Virus record (IMG/VR): IMGVR_UViG_3300025894_000925
Span: 1-64,000 of that record
Length of the DNA stretch: 64,000 nt
Direction: 5' to 3' (one strand)
Source of the DNA: a virus
Part shown: positions 1 through 7,864 of the stretch, piece by piece
Layout: every line of letters starts with the position of its first letter
How positions within the stretch are numbered: the stretch's first letter is position 1
Made by a program: the position numbers and the translations under genes
Notes under the pieces: model-generated
Seen by the model: the letters and a program-made list of their open reading frames with translations, nothing else
The model's database searches: none
Told to the model about the DNA's origin: nothing

Positions 1-758
1 TCACCTGCAAAGTTTGTACTTGCTGTGATAACTGTGCCACCAATTGTTGTACCAACGATTGTTGCTGGAGTGGTTGCTCCAACTGTACCATTATGAGCAC
101 CAGTTGAGGCGCCTGTTAAATCACCGGTTACATTACCAGTTACGTTACCTGTTACATCACCAGTTAAGTCACCAGTAACATCGCCAGTTACGTTACCAGT
201 TACGTTACCAGTTACGTTACCTGTTACTGCACCTGTATGTGTTCCTGCACTATCACCAGTTAAGTCACCTGTTACATCGCCTGTTACGTTACCAGTTAAA
301 GCACCAGCAAAATTTGTACTTGCTGTAATAGTAGTACCAGCAATTTCTTTTGCTTGGAAATCAACGAATGCTGTTCTGTTAATTGCCCCTGCTGTACCTC
401 CAGTTTCAGTAGTTGCGATTGCTTCAAACTTATCGTCTGCTTCAACCCATACCAAAGCGGCGTTAACGTTATTTCCATCTAAATTTTGTAGATTTCTATT
501 AGCTAGAATACCAATATCGTAAGTTGGTGTTCCTGTATATCCATTATTGAAAACGATCAGAGGATCGTTAACAAAAGTATTAGTACTAGATACTGTACTT
601 TCTGTTCCTGAAACAACCAAGTTACCCGAAATAGTAACGTTACTGTTAAGCGTCAAGTCTGCCGCAAACAATCCACCTGTTAAAGTAGCGTTTGCAATCT
701 TCGCCGCAGTAATGGTACTATCGGTAATTTGATTGTTTAAAATACGTGTTATCGCCAT
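1..758 (-). CDS. Fibre-like virion protein with TG[N/D][V/L] repeats (C-terminus beyond window)
   Basis: The reading frame starts with ATG at 758, after an AGGAG ribosome site, and runs off the left edge without a stop, so only the first ~252 residues are visible. The N-terminus (MAITRILNNQITDSTI) is followed by a module around residues 40-125 with VTISGNLVVSG and ALVWVEADDKFEAI. A similar module (VTITGNLTVSG, AILVFDEADDRW) occurs in the protein at 6877-7407, so the two are probably paralogous. After residue ~150 comes a run of tetrapeptides such as TGNV, TGDV and TGDL, typical of repetitive beta-structured fibre or surface proteins. I infer a virion surface or fibre role from composition and from its place in a block of similar genes; no enzyme motif is visible. 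Confidence 0.75.
   Translation of the reverse strand, partial: MAITRILNNQITDSTITAAKIANATLTGGLFAADLTLNSNVTISGNLVVSGTESTVSSTNTFVNDPLIVFNNGYTGTPTYDIGILANRNLQNLDGNNVNAALVWVEADDKFEAIATTETGGTAGAINRTAFVDFQAKEIAGTTITASTNFAGALTGNVTGDVTGDLTGDSAGTHTGAVTGNVTGNVTGNVTGDVTGDLTGDVTGNVTGNVTGDLTGASTGAHNGTVGATTPATIVGTTIGGTVITASTNFAG
112..300 (-). repeat. 12-bp tandem repeat coding TG[N/D][V/L]
   Basis: About a dozen 12-bp units (plus strand form resembles CCAGTTACGTTA) encode TGNV, TGDV or TGDL tetrapeptides. The series is interrupted once near 225-255 by a divergent SAGTHTGA segment. It lies wholly inside the fibre-like gene and stays in frame, so it is a protein repeat that could gain or lose units by slippage. 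Confidence 0.8.
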
Positions 759-950
759 TTTTAATATGCTCCTGTGTTATCCTTAAGTCATTGGTGACTT
801 TATCAAATTATAACACTATTTACCATAGTCATGAGAAAATGGTTTGCGAGCATGTTTTTTAACTGGCAAATTTTTTGGGGGTTTATGGAACGGTCTTGAA
901 CAGACTCTTTCGTATAATGTTATTTAGTCCACTGAATAAAAAGAACTAAT
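759..950. other. 192-bp intergenic gap
   Basis: This gap separates the stop of the 951-2708 gene from the start of the 1-758 gene, both on the minus strand. It holds a small hairpin (AAGTCA-TTGG-TGACTT, 785-800). On the minus strand there is a TATAAT hexamer and a GTAAATAG late-promoter-like variant upstream of the 758 start, but neither has convincing flanking elements. No credible gene is present; a 22-codon plus-strand frame lacks a ribosome site. Confidence 0.4.
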
Positions 951-2708
951 TTACGCTGGAATTAAAGTTGATCTGACGGTTATTGTACTTGTTCCGCTTG
1001 TAGTTGTTGCTTGTAACAAAACATTTGAGCCAGTGATAGTAGCAGATAATGTTACAAATTCACTTGTTCCATCAGCAGTTAATAAAGTATTATTAATAGA
1101 TGCTGTAGTATCATCATGTATCAATAGCAATCTATTAATTTGATAATCAGTACCGTTCACACTTTGAACTAAAAACTCTGCACTACGATAGTCTGCTAAA
1201 GCGAATGTAAAAATACTAGTTGGTGGCGATGCTGATGCAACAGAAACAGTAGTTATTGGATCTGTACTTACTACATGCCAACCTGTTGCTTCGTATATAA
1301 AAAACTGACCTTTATTATTGATCCAATAATCTCCAGCCTCACCTGCTGTACTTGAAGTAGGATCAGCTGATATGTTGCTTCTATATTTGTTTTCAAATGC
1401 TATGTCAAGTGTTAGATATCTAACATTAACTTCATCTGTTGCCTGTGGAACTTGGCTGAAAGTAATTGAAGAAACATTAGAATTAGTAGCAACTGTATAT
1501 GCGTTTGTATGCTGTACAACACCATTTAGTGTAACAATAATACTATCAACTGTTGCAAGTTCATTTAGAGCATAAGTTGCACTAGTACCGTCTGGGGTTA
1601 TCGTTTCCGACGATGTAGCACTTGCACCTGGTTTGGTCCATATTGAACCATTCCAAAACTCTAAGCCACCATCGGTTGTATTATACCTAAGATCTCCTGT
1701 AACACCTGTAGCAGGTCTTTGGGCTGTTGTTCCTGCAGGTATAGTAAAAGCTGATACTGTATTAAATGTTATTCTTCCTGTTGCACTGGTATACGGATTA
1801 ATTTGATCAATACTAAGTCCTGTGCCAACTACTTCGCCAACTTGTGTTCCGTTAATTGTAAACGAAATTTTTTCTGCGCCAATAGTATCATCAGCAACGG
1901 CTTCTGTGTTACCATCAAATATTTTATCAGCGGATAATCCTGATAATCCACTAGTTAGTTGAGTGTCTACATAATTTTTAGTAGCGGCATCCTGTGCATC
2001 AGTTGGGTCTGCTAGATTTTCAATTTCAGCACCACTGATTAAAACTGCTCCTGTTCCATCTGGGTCAAGTATAATATCATTATTAGTTCCGCTGTTTGTA
2101 CTAATCGTAGTTCCGGATATACTTAAATCGCCAACAGCACCGCCTCCGGCACCTGCACCTACACCAAAGTTGCCAGTATACCTAGCACCAACTACAAAGA
2201 TACTCTTTCCTGTAACTCCAGACGCAATGTCTGTTGGTAAGTTTTCACCAATGAAGTGTACTACACCTGATTGGTAATCAAAGAACCATTCATCATCATT
2301 GCCACTACCTGCTGAAAGAATTTGAGTTCCGTTGCTTTGAGGAGTTGCATCTGCGGTGGTAGAAATATAAACTTTAACAAGATATGTTGCACCAAATTCA
2401 GTTGGTATCCAATCAGTTAAACCTGTTTTCCAAGTTCTATTGTCACTTGCTGTAATATCTTCTGTGCATTCAACAGTAGCTAAACCATTGCCACTATCGT
2501 CATATATTGTTACTTGTGAACTACTCGACGACGGTTTAACTGCTGGTATTACATCTGCTTCTTGCCATACTTTATCGCCACGTAATAATAGCGGCGAACT
2601 TATACTTTCATTGAAGGCTCGTTTAAAAGCGAGTGTATCTGTTTTAGTAACACCATACCCTAACTTCTTAAACAGGTAATCAACTTTTTGGGTATCTGAA
2701 ATAGCCAT
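951..2708 (-). CDS. Fibre-like virion structural protein
   Basis: A 585-residue protein without a recognised enzyme motif. It is rich in Ser, Thr, Gly, Asn and beta-strand patterns. Two fibre-type modules can be seen: a segment near residues 340-360 (LRYNTTDGGLEFWNGSIW), which resembles the LRYN...FG...W segment of the 6103-6549 protein, and a segment near 384-430 (VDSIIVTLNGVVQ, YTVATNS) that also recurs there and, loosely, in the giant baseplate protein. The start ATG overlaps the stop of the preceding gene (TAATG), so it is translationally coupled to the PKD-domain gene. I infer a virion fibre or surface component; the attachment site (head, neck or baseplate) cannot be told. Confidence 0.7.
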   Translation of the reverse strand: MAISDTQKVDYLFKKLGYGVTKTDTLAFKRAFNESISSPLLLRGDKVWQEADVIPAVKPSSSSSQVTIYDDSGNGLATVECTEDITASDNRTWKTGLTDWIPTEFGATYLVKVYISTTADATPQSNGTQILSAGSGNDDEWFFDYQSGVVHFIGENLPTDIASGVTGKSIFVVGARYTGNFGVGAGAGGGAVGDLSISGTTISTNSGTNNDIILDPDGTGAVLISGAEIENLADPTDAQDAATKNYVDTQLTSGLSGLSADKIFDGNTEAVADDTIGAEKISFTINGTQVGEVVGTGLSIDQINPYTSATGRITFNTVSAFTIPAGTTAQRPATGVTGDLRYNTTDGGLEFWNGSIWTKPGASATSSETITPDGTSATYALNELATVDSIIVTLNGVVQHTNAYTVATNSNVSSITFSQVPQATDEVNVRYLTLDIAFENKYRSNISADPTSSTAGEAGDYWINNKGQFFIYEATGWHVVSTDPITTVSVASASPPTSIFTFALADYRSAEFLVQSVNGTDYQINRLLLIHDDTTASINNTLLTADGTSEFVTLSATITGSNVLLQATTTSGTSTITVRSTLIPA

Positions 2709-5700
2709 TATGCCGCCGCCTCAATACTAATTGAACTTAGTGATTGCCCGTTGTCAAGTCTTACTCTAATTAAACAGTTTTTGCCTGTGGCATTAGATAA
2801 GTTTTCGCTACCTAATGTCATAGTATATGATGTATTTGTAATTGCAGTATTTACTGGTACTCTATCAGTTGACGTCAATGCACACCCGGTGTCACCGTTA
2901 CCTCCTGCACTAGTATCAGTACCAGGAAGTCCAGCACCTGCATAACTAGCAGTACCATCAATCCAACCGTTGGTTGAACTTGCTGAGGCATCAATTCCTG
3001 TTCCAGGAGCGGCTAGCCATAAACCTGCTATTCCAGTTGATGTTGTAATATTAATATCAAAGTTTGCTAAGTTAGTTCTTCTGAAAGCAAAAGTAAAATA
3101 CTGAGCTCCAGTTCTTCCAGTAACTAAGTCTGGACCAACTGGTAGATAACCAGTTGAAAAATTATCATCATCATAATGTTTTAAAGTTCCCCAACGTACT
3201 ATTGCTTCGTCGGTTCCAGCAACTGTGATAGCACCTGTAAAAGGATTGTTTGTAAAAAAGTCAGCCGCTGTATACGAAGGATTATCTCCAGTTAATCCTA
3301 ATGCAACTCGTTTTCCATTGTCTGAAAACGTGCCACCCAATGTACTTGGAACGTCAATATCTTCTTCGTCAAATCCTGTCAACGATGAACTATAAACATT
3401 AAACTTTGTTGGGAAAATAACAGTATTACTATCACCATTAACATTTCGAATTTTTGCTTGTACTTGAGCAACTGCTCTAGCACTTCTATTAATTGAAAAA
3501 GTTATGTTACCAAGTGCATACGCTGATCCTTGTCCTGTGCCTGCTATTGGAGTTCCTGAACTGAGCATTGTTGATGCTCCGTCAATATCTGAATAACTTT
3601 TGCTTTGTGTGTTAATAATTGAATCAGTTGTGCTTTCATCGTTTGTACTATCTTCAAAGAAAAAGTTACTACCATTACGATATGCTTGTCCTATCCAATT
3701 TGATACTTCAATTCCAGCTACACTAATAGTATTACTGCTATTATTATAATAAGGAATACCAGATATATGTTTTAACGTTCCTGGTGCTGTTTGCGTTACT
3801 ACGGCACTATTAATATCTAAAGTAGGATTCGAAGACAAGTCATCTTTGAGAAACCCAACATTATTAGTATCTCCACCTGTATCATGTGTTAATTGAAAAT
3901 CTGAATAACCGGTTGACAATCCAGCAAATGATGTGCTAATATTAGCATCAAATGCTCGGAAGAATCCTGTTGGGTATGTTGAAGAACTAACTGAGTCGTG
4001 TGCATCTCTATCGTCAGTTAGTACTAAGTCAGTGAACGTTGCACTTTGATCTGTAGTAATATTAAATGTAACAGTTCCTGCGGCAACATTGTTAACTTTA
4101 GCTGTTAACGTTCCTGTTAAATCAGTATTAACATCTGTAACAGAGTTTGTGTTGACATTTGTTAATCCAGACACATATCTTGTAACTGAGCTTCCAGCAC
4201 TTGGAATATTCCCACCGCTGTTGTCTGTTGCACCTGATGCCAACCTTACATCAAATCCTTGATGTGGTTGACCAGATGTACTTAAACTTAATGTGCGAGA
4301 ACTTAAACTTGCTGGTGCAGGTGGATTACTGTTAATTTGTATGTAATTGGTTTTTGTATCAACATCGCTTTGTGCTAGTGTATCTGGTGTTCCGTTGACT
4401 GTTAAAGTAACTGTTTTATTTCCAACCGTGCTACTTGCATAAGTTTTTGCTAGTGTGCCTCCAGTTGTTGTTCCTGGATCACCTTCATTGATTGTTCCGG
4501 AGTTTGTTCCGTCTCCAAAATCCCAAAGGTAATCATCGGCATGCTCTGCTGTTGACGTAAAGGTAACAGCGGCTCTATCAAAGTTATCTCTGTAGTCATT
4601 GTGCAAGTAAATATCTTGTGCATTATCCCCAATTCTATCGCTTTGCCTATCTGCTGAACCAGAGAAGTTTGATCTAACATCTGGTTCAATTTTAATTGAA
4701 GTTAAACCACTTGCAAAAGGACTGGTTGTATGTTCGTTAATAACTTCTAATTTAACATCAAACGTTTCTGAAACACCGTTGGTTTGGTTGCTTGATGATA
4801 ACGAAAATAGATGTTGTATAGTGCTACCGGGGTTACCTGCTACACCGCCTTGTATATTGATTGTATCAATATCACCATCGCCATATGTCCATCTATACCT
4901 ATTAGCATTAAATGTACTTGTGCTACCAGGATTAGTTGCTGTAGTATTTGTAAATGTTACAATCCCGCCTCCGGCTGATTCTTCGTTTGCTAGAACAACT
5001 GTATTAGCAGTAAATGTTGGCGTATGTGTATCAAACACTTGAATGTTTTGAGGAGTTCCGGTAACAGTAACTGGGCTTGGTCCTGCTGTGGTACTAGTTG
5101 CATCTAATTGTATTGCATACTGTGTATCACCAGATGGATTAGAATAAACATGAGTTTCAGTTGTCCAACCGTTTGCTGGGTTTTCTTGTGTTCCGTCTCC
5201 CCAGTCTAAATCAAAGCTGGTTGTGTATTGACTACTATTTGTTATTTCGGCTGAACTGCCACTATCAATGCTATCATCTGTTATTGTAAAAGCAGGTATT
5301 GGATTTGGAGTATACAATGTAATTAAATTTGTTTTTGTTACATCATCGTAACTTCCAATGGCTCCACTTGCAGGTACACCACTAAACGTACCCGAGCTAT
5401 TACTTGCTCTAAATTCAACTGTAAACTGTCCGCCTAAGTTGTTTACGTATGTGTGCGAAGGATTTTCTTGTGTACTTGAATTTCCGTCTCCAAAGTCCCA
5501 AAAGAAAGTGTCTGCTGTTCCTGTGTATGCACTTGTAAAATTAACTGTTAAAGGGCTTGGTCCTGCAGATGTGCTTTCAGTAAAATCTGCTTGTCCTACA
5601 TAAGTTTCTTTGGCAATGTTTAATGCTACTTGATTTAAATTATCAATTGCATCTGTAACTTTTGTTGTTGTTAACCAACCGTCCCATGCGGCTTCTGTTA

Positions 5701-6088
5701 CTAAGCTAGTATCAGTTGGTGTGCCTAATACTATTGACATACCATCAGTGCCTGATGCTCCAATGATACTTGACAAACTTGTAAATGATAAATTTCCAGA
5801 ACCGTCAGTGCTTAATACATAACCATTTGAGCCACCGGATAATGTAATATCTGCCGGAGCACCAAAATCAAGTTGCCCTGTTGCTGAAATAGCGGAACCG
5901 TTAAGAACTATGTTACCAATTTTACCAGACGTGGCAACATCTAAATTGTGAGCCGGAGTGGTGTTTTTAATACCAATCCTGTTATTTGCTACATCAAGAT
6001 AAAGTAAATCTGTTTCAAACGCTAGATCGCTTCCGTCACGCTCTAGATTCCCTTGTAGCATTGCTCCTGAGATTCTGCCAAGTGCCAT
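2708..6088 (-). CDS. Large virion surface protein with PKD-like domains
   Basis: A 1126-residue protein. The N-terminus (MALGRISGAMLQGNL, then YLDVANNRIGIKNTTP) has the form common at the start of marine phage fibre proteins. At least four PKD-type Ig-like domains follow, each marked by a W-[D/T]-[F/W/Y]-GDG core: near residues 195 (WDFGDG), 293 (DWGDG), 396 (TYGDGD) and 520 (WDFGDG). The remaining ~500 residues are beta-rich and unassigned. PKD domains are extracellular adhesion or carbohydrate-contact modules in bacterial proteins, so a host-surface or particle-adhesion role on the virion is inferred. It sits between small fibre-like genes and is coupled to 951-2708 by a TAATG junction. Confidence 0.75.
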   Translation of the reverse strand: MALGRISGAMLQGNLERDGSDLAFETDLLYLDVANNRIGIKNTTPAHNLDVATSGKIGNIVLNGSAISATGQLDFGAPADITLSGGSNGYVLSTDGSGNLSFTSLSSIIGASGTDGMSIVLGTPTDTSLVTEAAWDGWLTTTKVTDAIDNLNQVALNIAKETYVGQADFTESTSAGPSPLTVNFTSAYTGTADTFFWDFGDGNSSTQENPSHTYVNNLGGQFTVEFRASNSSGTFSGVPASGAIGSYDDVTKTNLITLYTPNPIPAFTITDDSIDSGSSAEITNSSQYTTSFDLDWGDGTQENPANGWTTETHVYSNPSGDTQYAIQLDATSTTAGPSPVTVTGTPQNIQVFDTHTPTFTANTVVLANEESAGGGIVTFTNTTATNPGSTSTFNANRYRWTYGDGDIDTINIQGGVAGNPGSTIQHLFSLSSSNQTNGVSETFDVKLEVINEHTTSPFASGLTSIKIEPDVRSNFSGSADRQSDRIGDNAQDIYLHNDYRDNFDRAAVTFTSTAEHADDYLWDFGDGTNSGTINEGDPGTTTGGTLAKTYASSTVGNKTVTLTVNGTPDTLAQSDVDTKTNYIQINSNPPAPASLSSRTLSLSTSGQPHQGFDVRLASGATDNSGGNIPSAGSSVTRYVSGLTNVNTNSVTDVNTDLTGTLTAKVNNVAAGTVTFNITTDQSATFTDLVLTDDRDAHDSVSSSTYPTGFFRAFDANISTSFAGLSTGYSDFQLTHDTGGDTNNVGFLKDDLSSNPTLDINSAVVTQTAPGTLKHISGIPYYNNSSNTISVAGIEVSNWIGQAYRNGSNFFFEDSTNDESTTDSIINTQSKSYSDIDGASTMLSSGTPIAGTGQGSAYALGNITFSINRSARAVAQVQAKIRNVNGDSNTVIFPTKFNVYSSSLTGFDEEDIDVPSTLGGTFSDNGKRVALGLTGDNPSYTAADFFTNNPFTGAITVAGTDEAIVRWGTLKHYDDDNFSTGYLPVGPDLVTGRTGAQYFTFAFRRTNLANFDINITTSTGIAGLWLAAPGTGIDASASSTNGWIDGTASYAGAGLPGTDTSAGGNGDTGCALTSTDRVPVNTAITNTSYTMTLGSENLSNATGKNCLIRVRLDNGQSLSSISIEAAA

Positions 6089-6102
6089 TTGATAAGTGCT
6101 CC

Positions 6103-6549
6103 TTAGACTGCGTCAGTGCTATTTACATTATACAATATTACAATTCTGTTAGGATTGGCCCCAGGTGCTGGTGGTGGACTTGTGAATGTAAGAGTGGTAG
6201 TACTAGCATTGGTTGCTACTGTATAATTTGCTGTAGGTTGTTGATATACTCCTCCTACAAAGACTACAATATCGTGTACTGTCGCTACTGTATTTGTCAA
6301 TACAAAATCTGTAGCTGTACCATCTCCTACTGTATCTTGTGATGTAATTGTTGCATTACCAACTTTTGCAACCTTGCGCCATGCGGCGTTTATTCCAAAT
6401 TCAATGCAACTAGTGACTGAATTGTATCTAAGCATTCCGTCTTGTAATACTGGAGGATTATCAGCACCACTTAGTGATACCGGAATTTGTATTGCTTTTG
6501 TAGGTGAAGTGCTACCAAGTGCTTCGGGAGTTTTTAAGTAATATGCCAT
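6103..6549 (-). CDS. Small fibre-like virion protein
   Basis: A 148-residue protein of unknown exact function. Its first half has the LRYNSVTSCIEFG...W pattern and its second half a module (HDIVVFVGGVYQQ, NYTVATNA) that is repeated in the 951-2708 protein, so the gene looks like a stand-alone copy of modules used in larger neighbours. It ends 14 bases before the PKD-domain gene and follows the 6559-6870 gene on the same strand. I infer a virion surface or fibre subunit from this sharing. No catalytic residues, signal peptide or membrane segment are visible. Confidence 0.65.
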   Translation of the reverse strand: MAYYLKTPEALGSTSPTKAIQIPVSLSGADNPPVLQDGMLRYNSVTSCIEFGINAAWRKVAKVGNATITSQDTVGDGTATDFVLTNTVATVHDIVVFVGGVYQQPTANYTVATNASTTTLTFTSPPPAPGANPNRIVILYNVNSTDAV

Positions 6550-6558
6550 TGTTCAACC

Positions 6559-6870
6559 TTAACTAAAACTTGTGTGACTGCATGTTGCAAATACCACGTT
6601 GTCTACTGACGCTGTAGCCTGCATCATATCACCATTACCTAGTATAATTTTTTCAGTACTAATAATAAGTGTATCACCGGAGTTGATATTAACTTCTTTA
6701 TAAATCCTATTTGTATTTCCTGCTGTATCACCACTTGGGATAACATGTATATCTATAGTTACTGCACCAGAGTGATTATTTTGAAAATAAACTGATGTAA
6801 TAGCTCTAGTTCCTACTGTAGGTAGTAAATCCTGGGCAGTACTTGTTAATGTAGTATTTTGAATTGCCAT
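6559..6870 (-). CDS. Small hypothetical structural protein
   Basis: A 103-residue protein with a regular beta-strand pattern: segments ITSVYFQNNHSGAVTIDIHV and GDTLIISTEKIILGNGDMM. This layout (a short strand-rich domain with polar loops) is common in trimerising or decoration domains on phage surfaces, but I do not recognise a named family. It is the second gene downstream of the ATAAATA promoter at 7439-7445 and is separated by only six bases from the preceding gene, so it is probably cotranscribed with its fibre-like neighbours. Confidence 0.55.
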   Translation of the reverse strand: MAIQNTTLTSTAQDLLPTVGTRAITSVYFQNNHSGAVTIDIHVIPSGDTAGNTNRIYKEVNINSGDTLIISTEKIILGNGDMMQATASVDNVVFATCSHTSFS

Positions 6871-6876
6871 TTTATT

Positions 6877-7407
6877 TTATCCTAATACGTATGCGATAAG
6901 TTTCGCTTTTTTCATTGTGACTAGTTCATGGGTAGTTACAGTATCGTTTGTCATATAAACTCCACTATCGCCAAAACCTTCATCGTCAAAAACCATTGAC
7001 ACGTTATCGCCTGCGTGTTGAATGTTAAAGCCATCAATTTCTAAATTTCCACCTAACTGCGGAGTAGTATCACTAACAACGTCAGTTCCTCCACTTGCAC
7101 TTGTAGTAGAAAGAATGAAACGGTATGTAGCGCCGCCATCAGTTGAAATCTTCCAACGATCGTCAGCTTCATCAAATACTAAAATAGCATTATCAAGCGT
7201 TCCTCTATCAATTTCAATACCTGATTTTAATTGACCTGTAATACCTGCGCCTGCTTCTCCATTATTAAGAACGATCTGTCTATCTGTGATAACACTATCA
7301 GTTGAAGTAACACTTGCTTGGGCACCACTAACTGTTAGGTTACCTGTGATAGTAACTTCCGGAGAAGTGATATAATAATGGTCATTTACTTTTTTTGTTG
7401 CGGGCAT
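6877..7407 (-). CDS. Fibre-like protein, paralogue of the 1-758 protein
   Basis: A 176-residue protein. Residues ~15-95 (VTITGNLTVSG, DRQIVLNNGEAG, AILVFDEADDRWKIS) match in order and spacing a module of the fibre-like gene at 1-758. A middle segment (TTPQLGGNLEIDGFNI) resembles the LGGxLxxxGxxI linker common in phage fibres. The C-terminus (HELVTMKKAKLIAYVLG) is short and partly hydrophobic. The start is set by an AAGGTGAG ribosome site eight bases before ATG, and an ATAAATA late promoter lies 32 bases upstream. I infer a virion surface protein and the first gene of a late transcript reading leftward. Confidence 0.7.
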   Translation of the reverse strand: MPATKKVNDHYYITSPEVTITGNLTVSGAQASVTSTDSVITDRQIVLNNGEAGAGITGQLKSGIEIDRGTLDNAILVFDEADDRWKISTDGGATYRFILSTTSASGGTDVVSDTTPQLGGNLEIDGFNIQHAGDNVSMVFDDEGFGDSGVYMTNDTVTTHELVTMKKAKLIAYVLG

Positions 7408-7438
7408 ATTGTCTCACCTTATGATTCTTATTCTTTTG

Positions 7439-7445
7439 TATTTAT
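7439..7445 (-). promoter_or_regulatory. Late promoter (ATAAATAC type)
   Basis: The minus strand reads CGCATAAATACAAAAG here, close to the T4 late -10 element TATAAATA. Initiation 5-6 bases downstream would leave a leader of about 26 bases containing the AAGGTGAG ribosome site of the 6877-7407 gene. A gp55-type sigma factor is encoded in this window. Confidence 0.55.
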
Positions 7446-7457
7446 GCGTAGATAAAG

Positions 7458-7760
7458 TTATAATGAAACTAAACCTACGGTATCACCAAAAGCATTCCTT
7501 GCACCTGTAACCCAATTATATGTTGTTCCGTCTGGATGCAATACTGTTTCAGGTAAAATTTCTACTATATTAAATGCTCCACGCTGATAATGAGTTGCTG
7601 TTATTGACATTTCACCAGGATTTCGTACTCTTTTAACAAGAGTGCAATCGCTTTTACCTTCAACTGTTTTTACTATAAAACTAGTTGAATCAATTTGCTC
7701 AATTATATCGCCAACACAAGGAGAAGTACCGCCTTTAACCCAAGCCGTACTTGATATCAT
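7458..7760 (-). CDS. Small hypothetical protein downstream of the capsid gene
   Basis: The frame is open further upstream (TTG at 7814, ATG at 7796), but the TATAAATA element at 7802-7809 puts the likely transcript start at about 7796. The ATG at 7760 has a good ribosome site (GAAGGAAC, six bases before it), so I chose it. The product is then 100 residues, beginning MISSTAWVKGG. The visible pattern (GDIIEQIDSTSFIVKTVEGKS, then a region ending GARNAFGDTVGLVSL) suggests a small beta-rich domain. It is first after the capsid terminator and could be a head or surface decoration protein, but that rests on position only. Confidence 0.6.
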   Translation of the reverse strand: MISSTAWVKGGTSPCVGDIIEQIDSTSFIVKTVEGKSDCTLVKRVRNPGEMSITATHYQRGAFNIVEILPETVLHPDGTTYNWVTGARNAFGDTVGLVSL

Positions 7761-7801
7761 ATCAGTTCCTTCAAAATATTTACTATCTAATAACATAGCA
7801 A

Positions 7802-7809
7802 TATTTATA
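7802..7809 (-). promoter_or_regulatory. Late promoter (TATAAATA)
   Basis: A perfect TATAAATA on the minus strand, just downstream of the capsid terminator and upstream of the 7760 start. Transcription from about 7796 would give a ~36-base leader with a GAAGGA ribosome site. It would restart late transcription beyond the terminator. Confidence 0.6.
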
Positions 7810-7812
7810 GTC

Positions 7813-7840
7813 AAAAAGAAAGGCCCCGAAGGACCTTTCT
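7813..7840 (-). terminator. Intrinsic terminator after gp23
   Basis: On the minus strand AGAAAGGTCC-TTCG-GGGCCTTTCT forms a 10-bp stem (one G-T pair) with a UUCG tetraloop, followed by a run of T. It starts 25 bases after the capsid gene stop. Confidence 0.85.
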
Positions 7841-7864
7841 AAATGGTATTCTTCTAAGTAAGAC

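Noticed and set aside
112-300. Short regular repeats that could look like a CRISPR array
   Set aside because: Units are 12 bases, have no spacers, and stay in frame within a protein gene.
830-898. A 22-codon plus-strand frame in the 759-950 gap
   Set aside because: No ribosome site, no plus-strand neighbours and too short to support.
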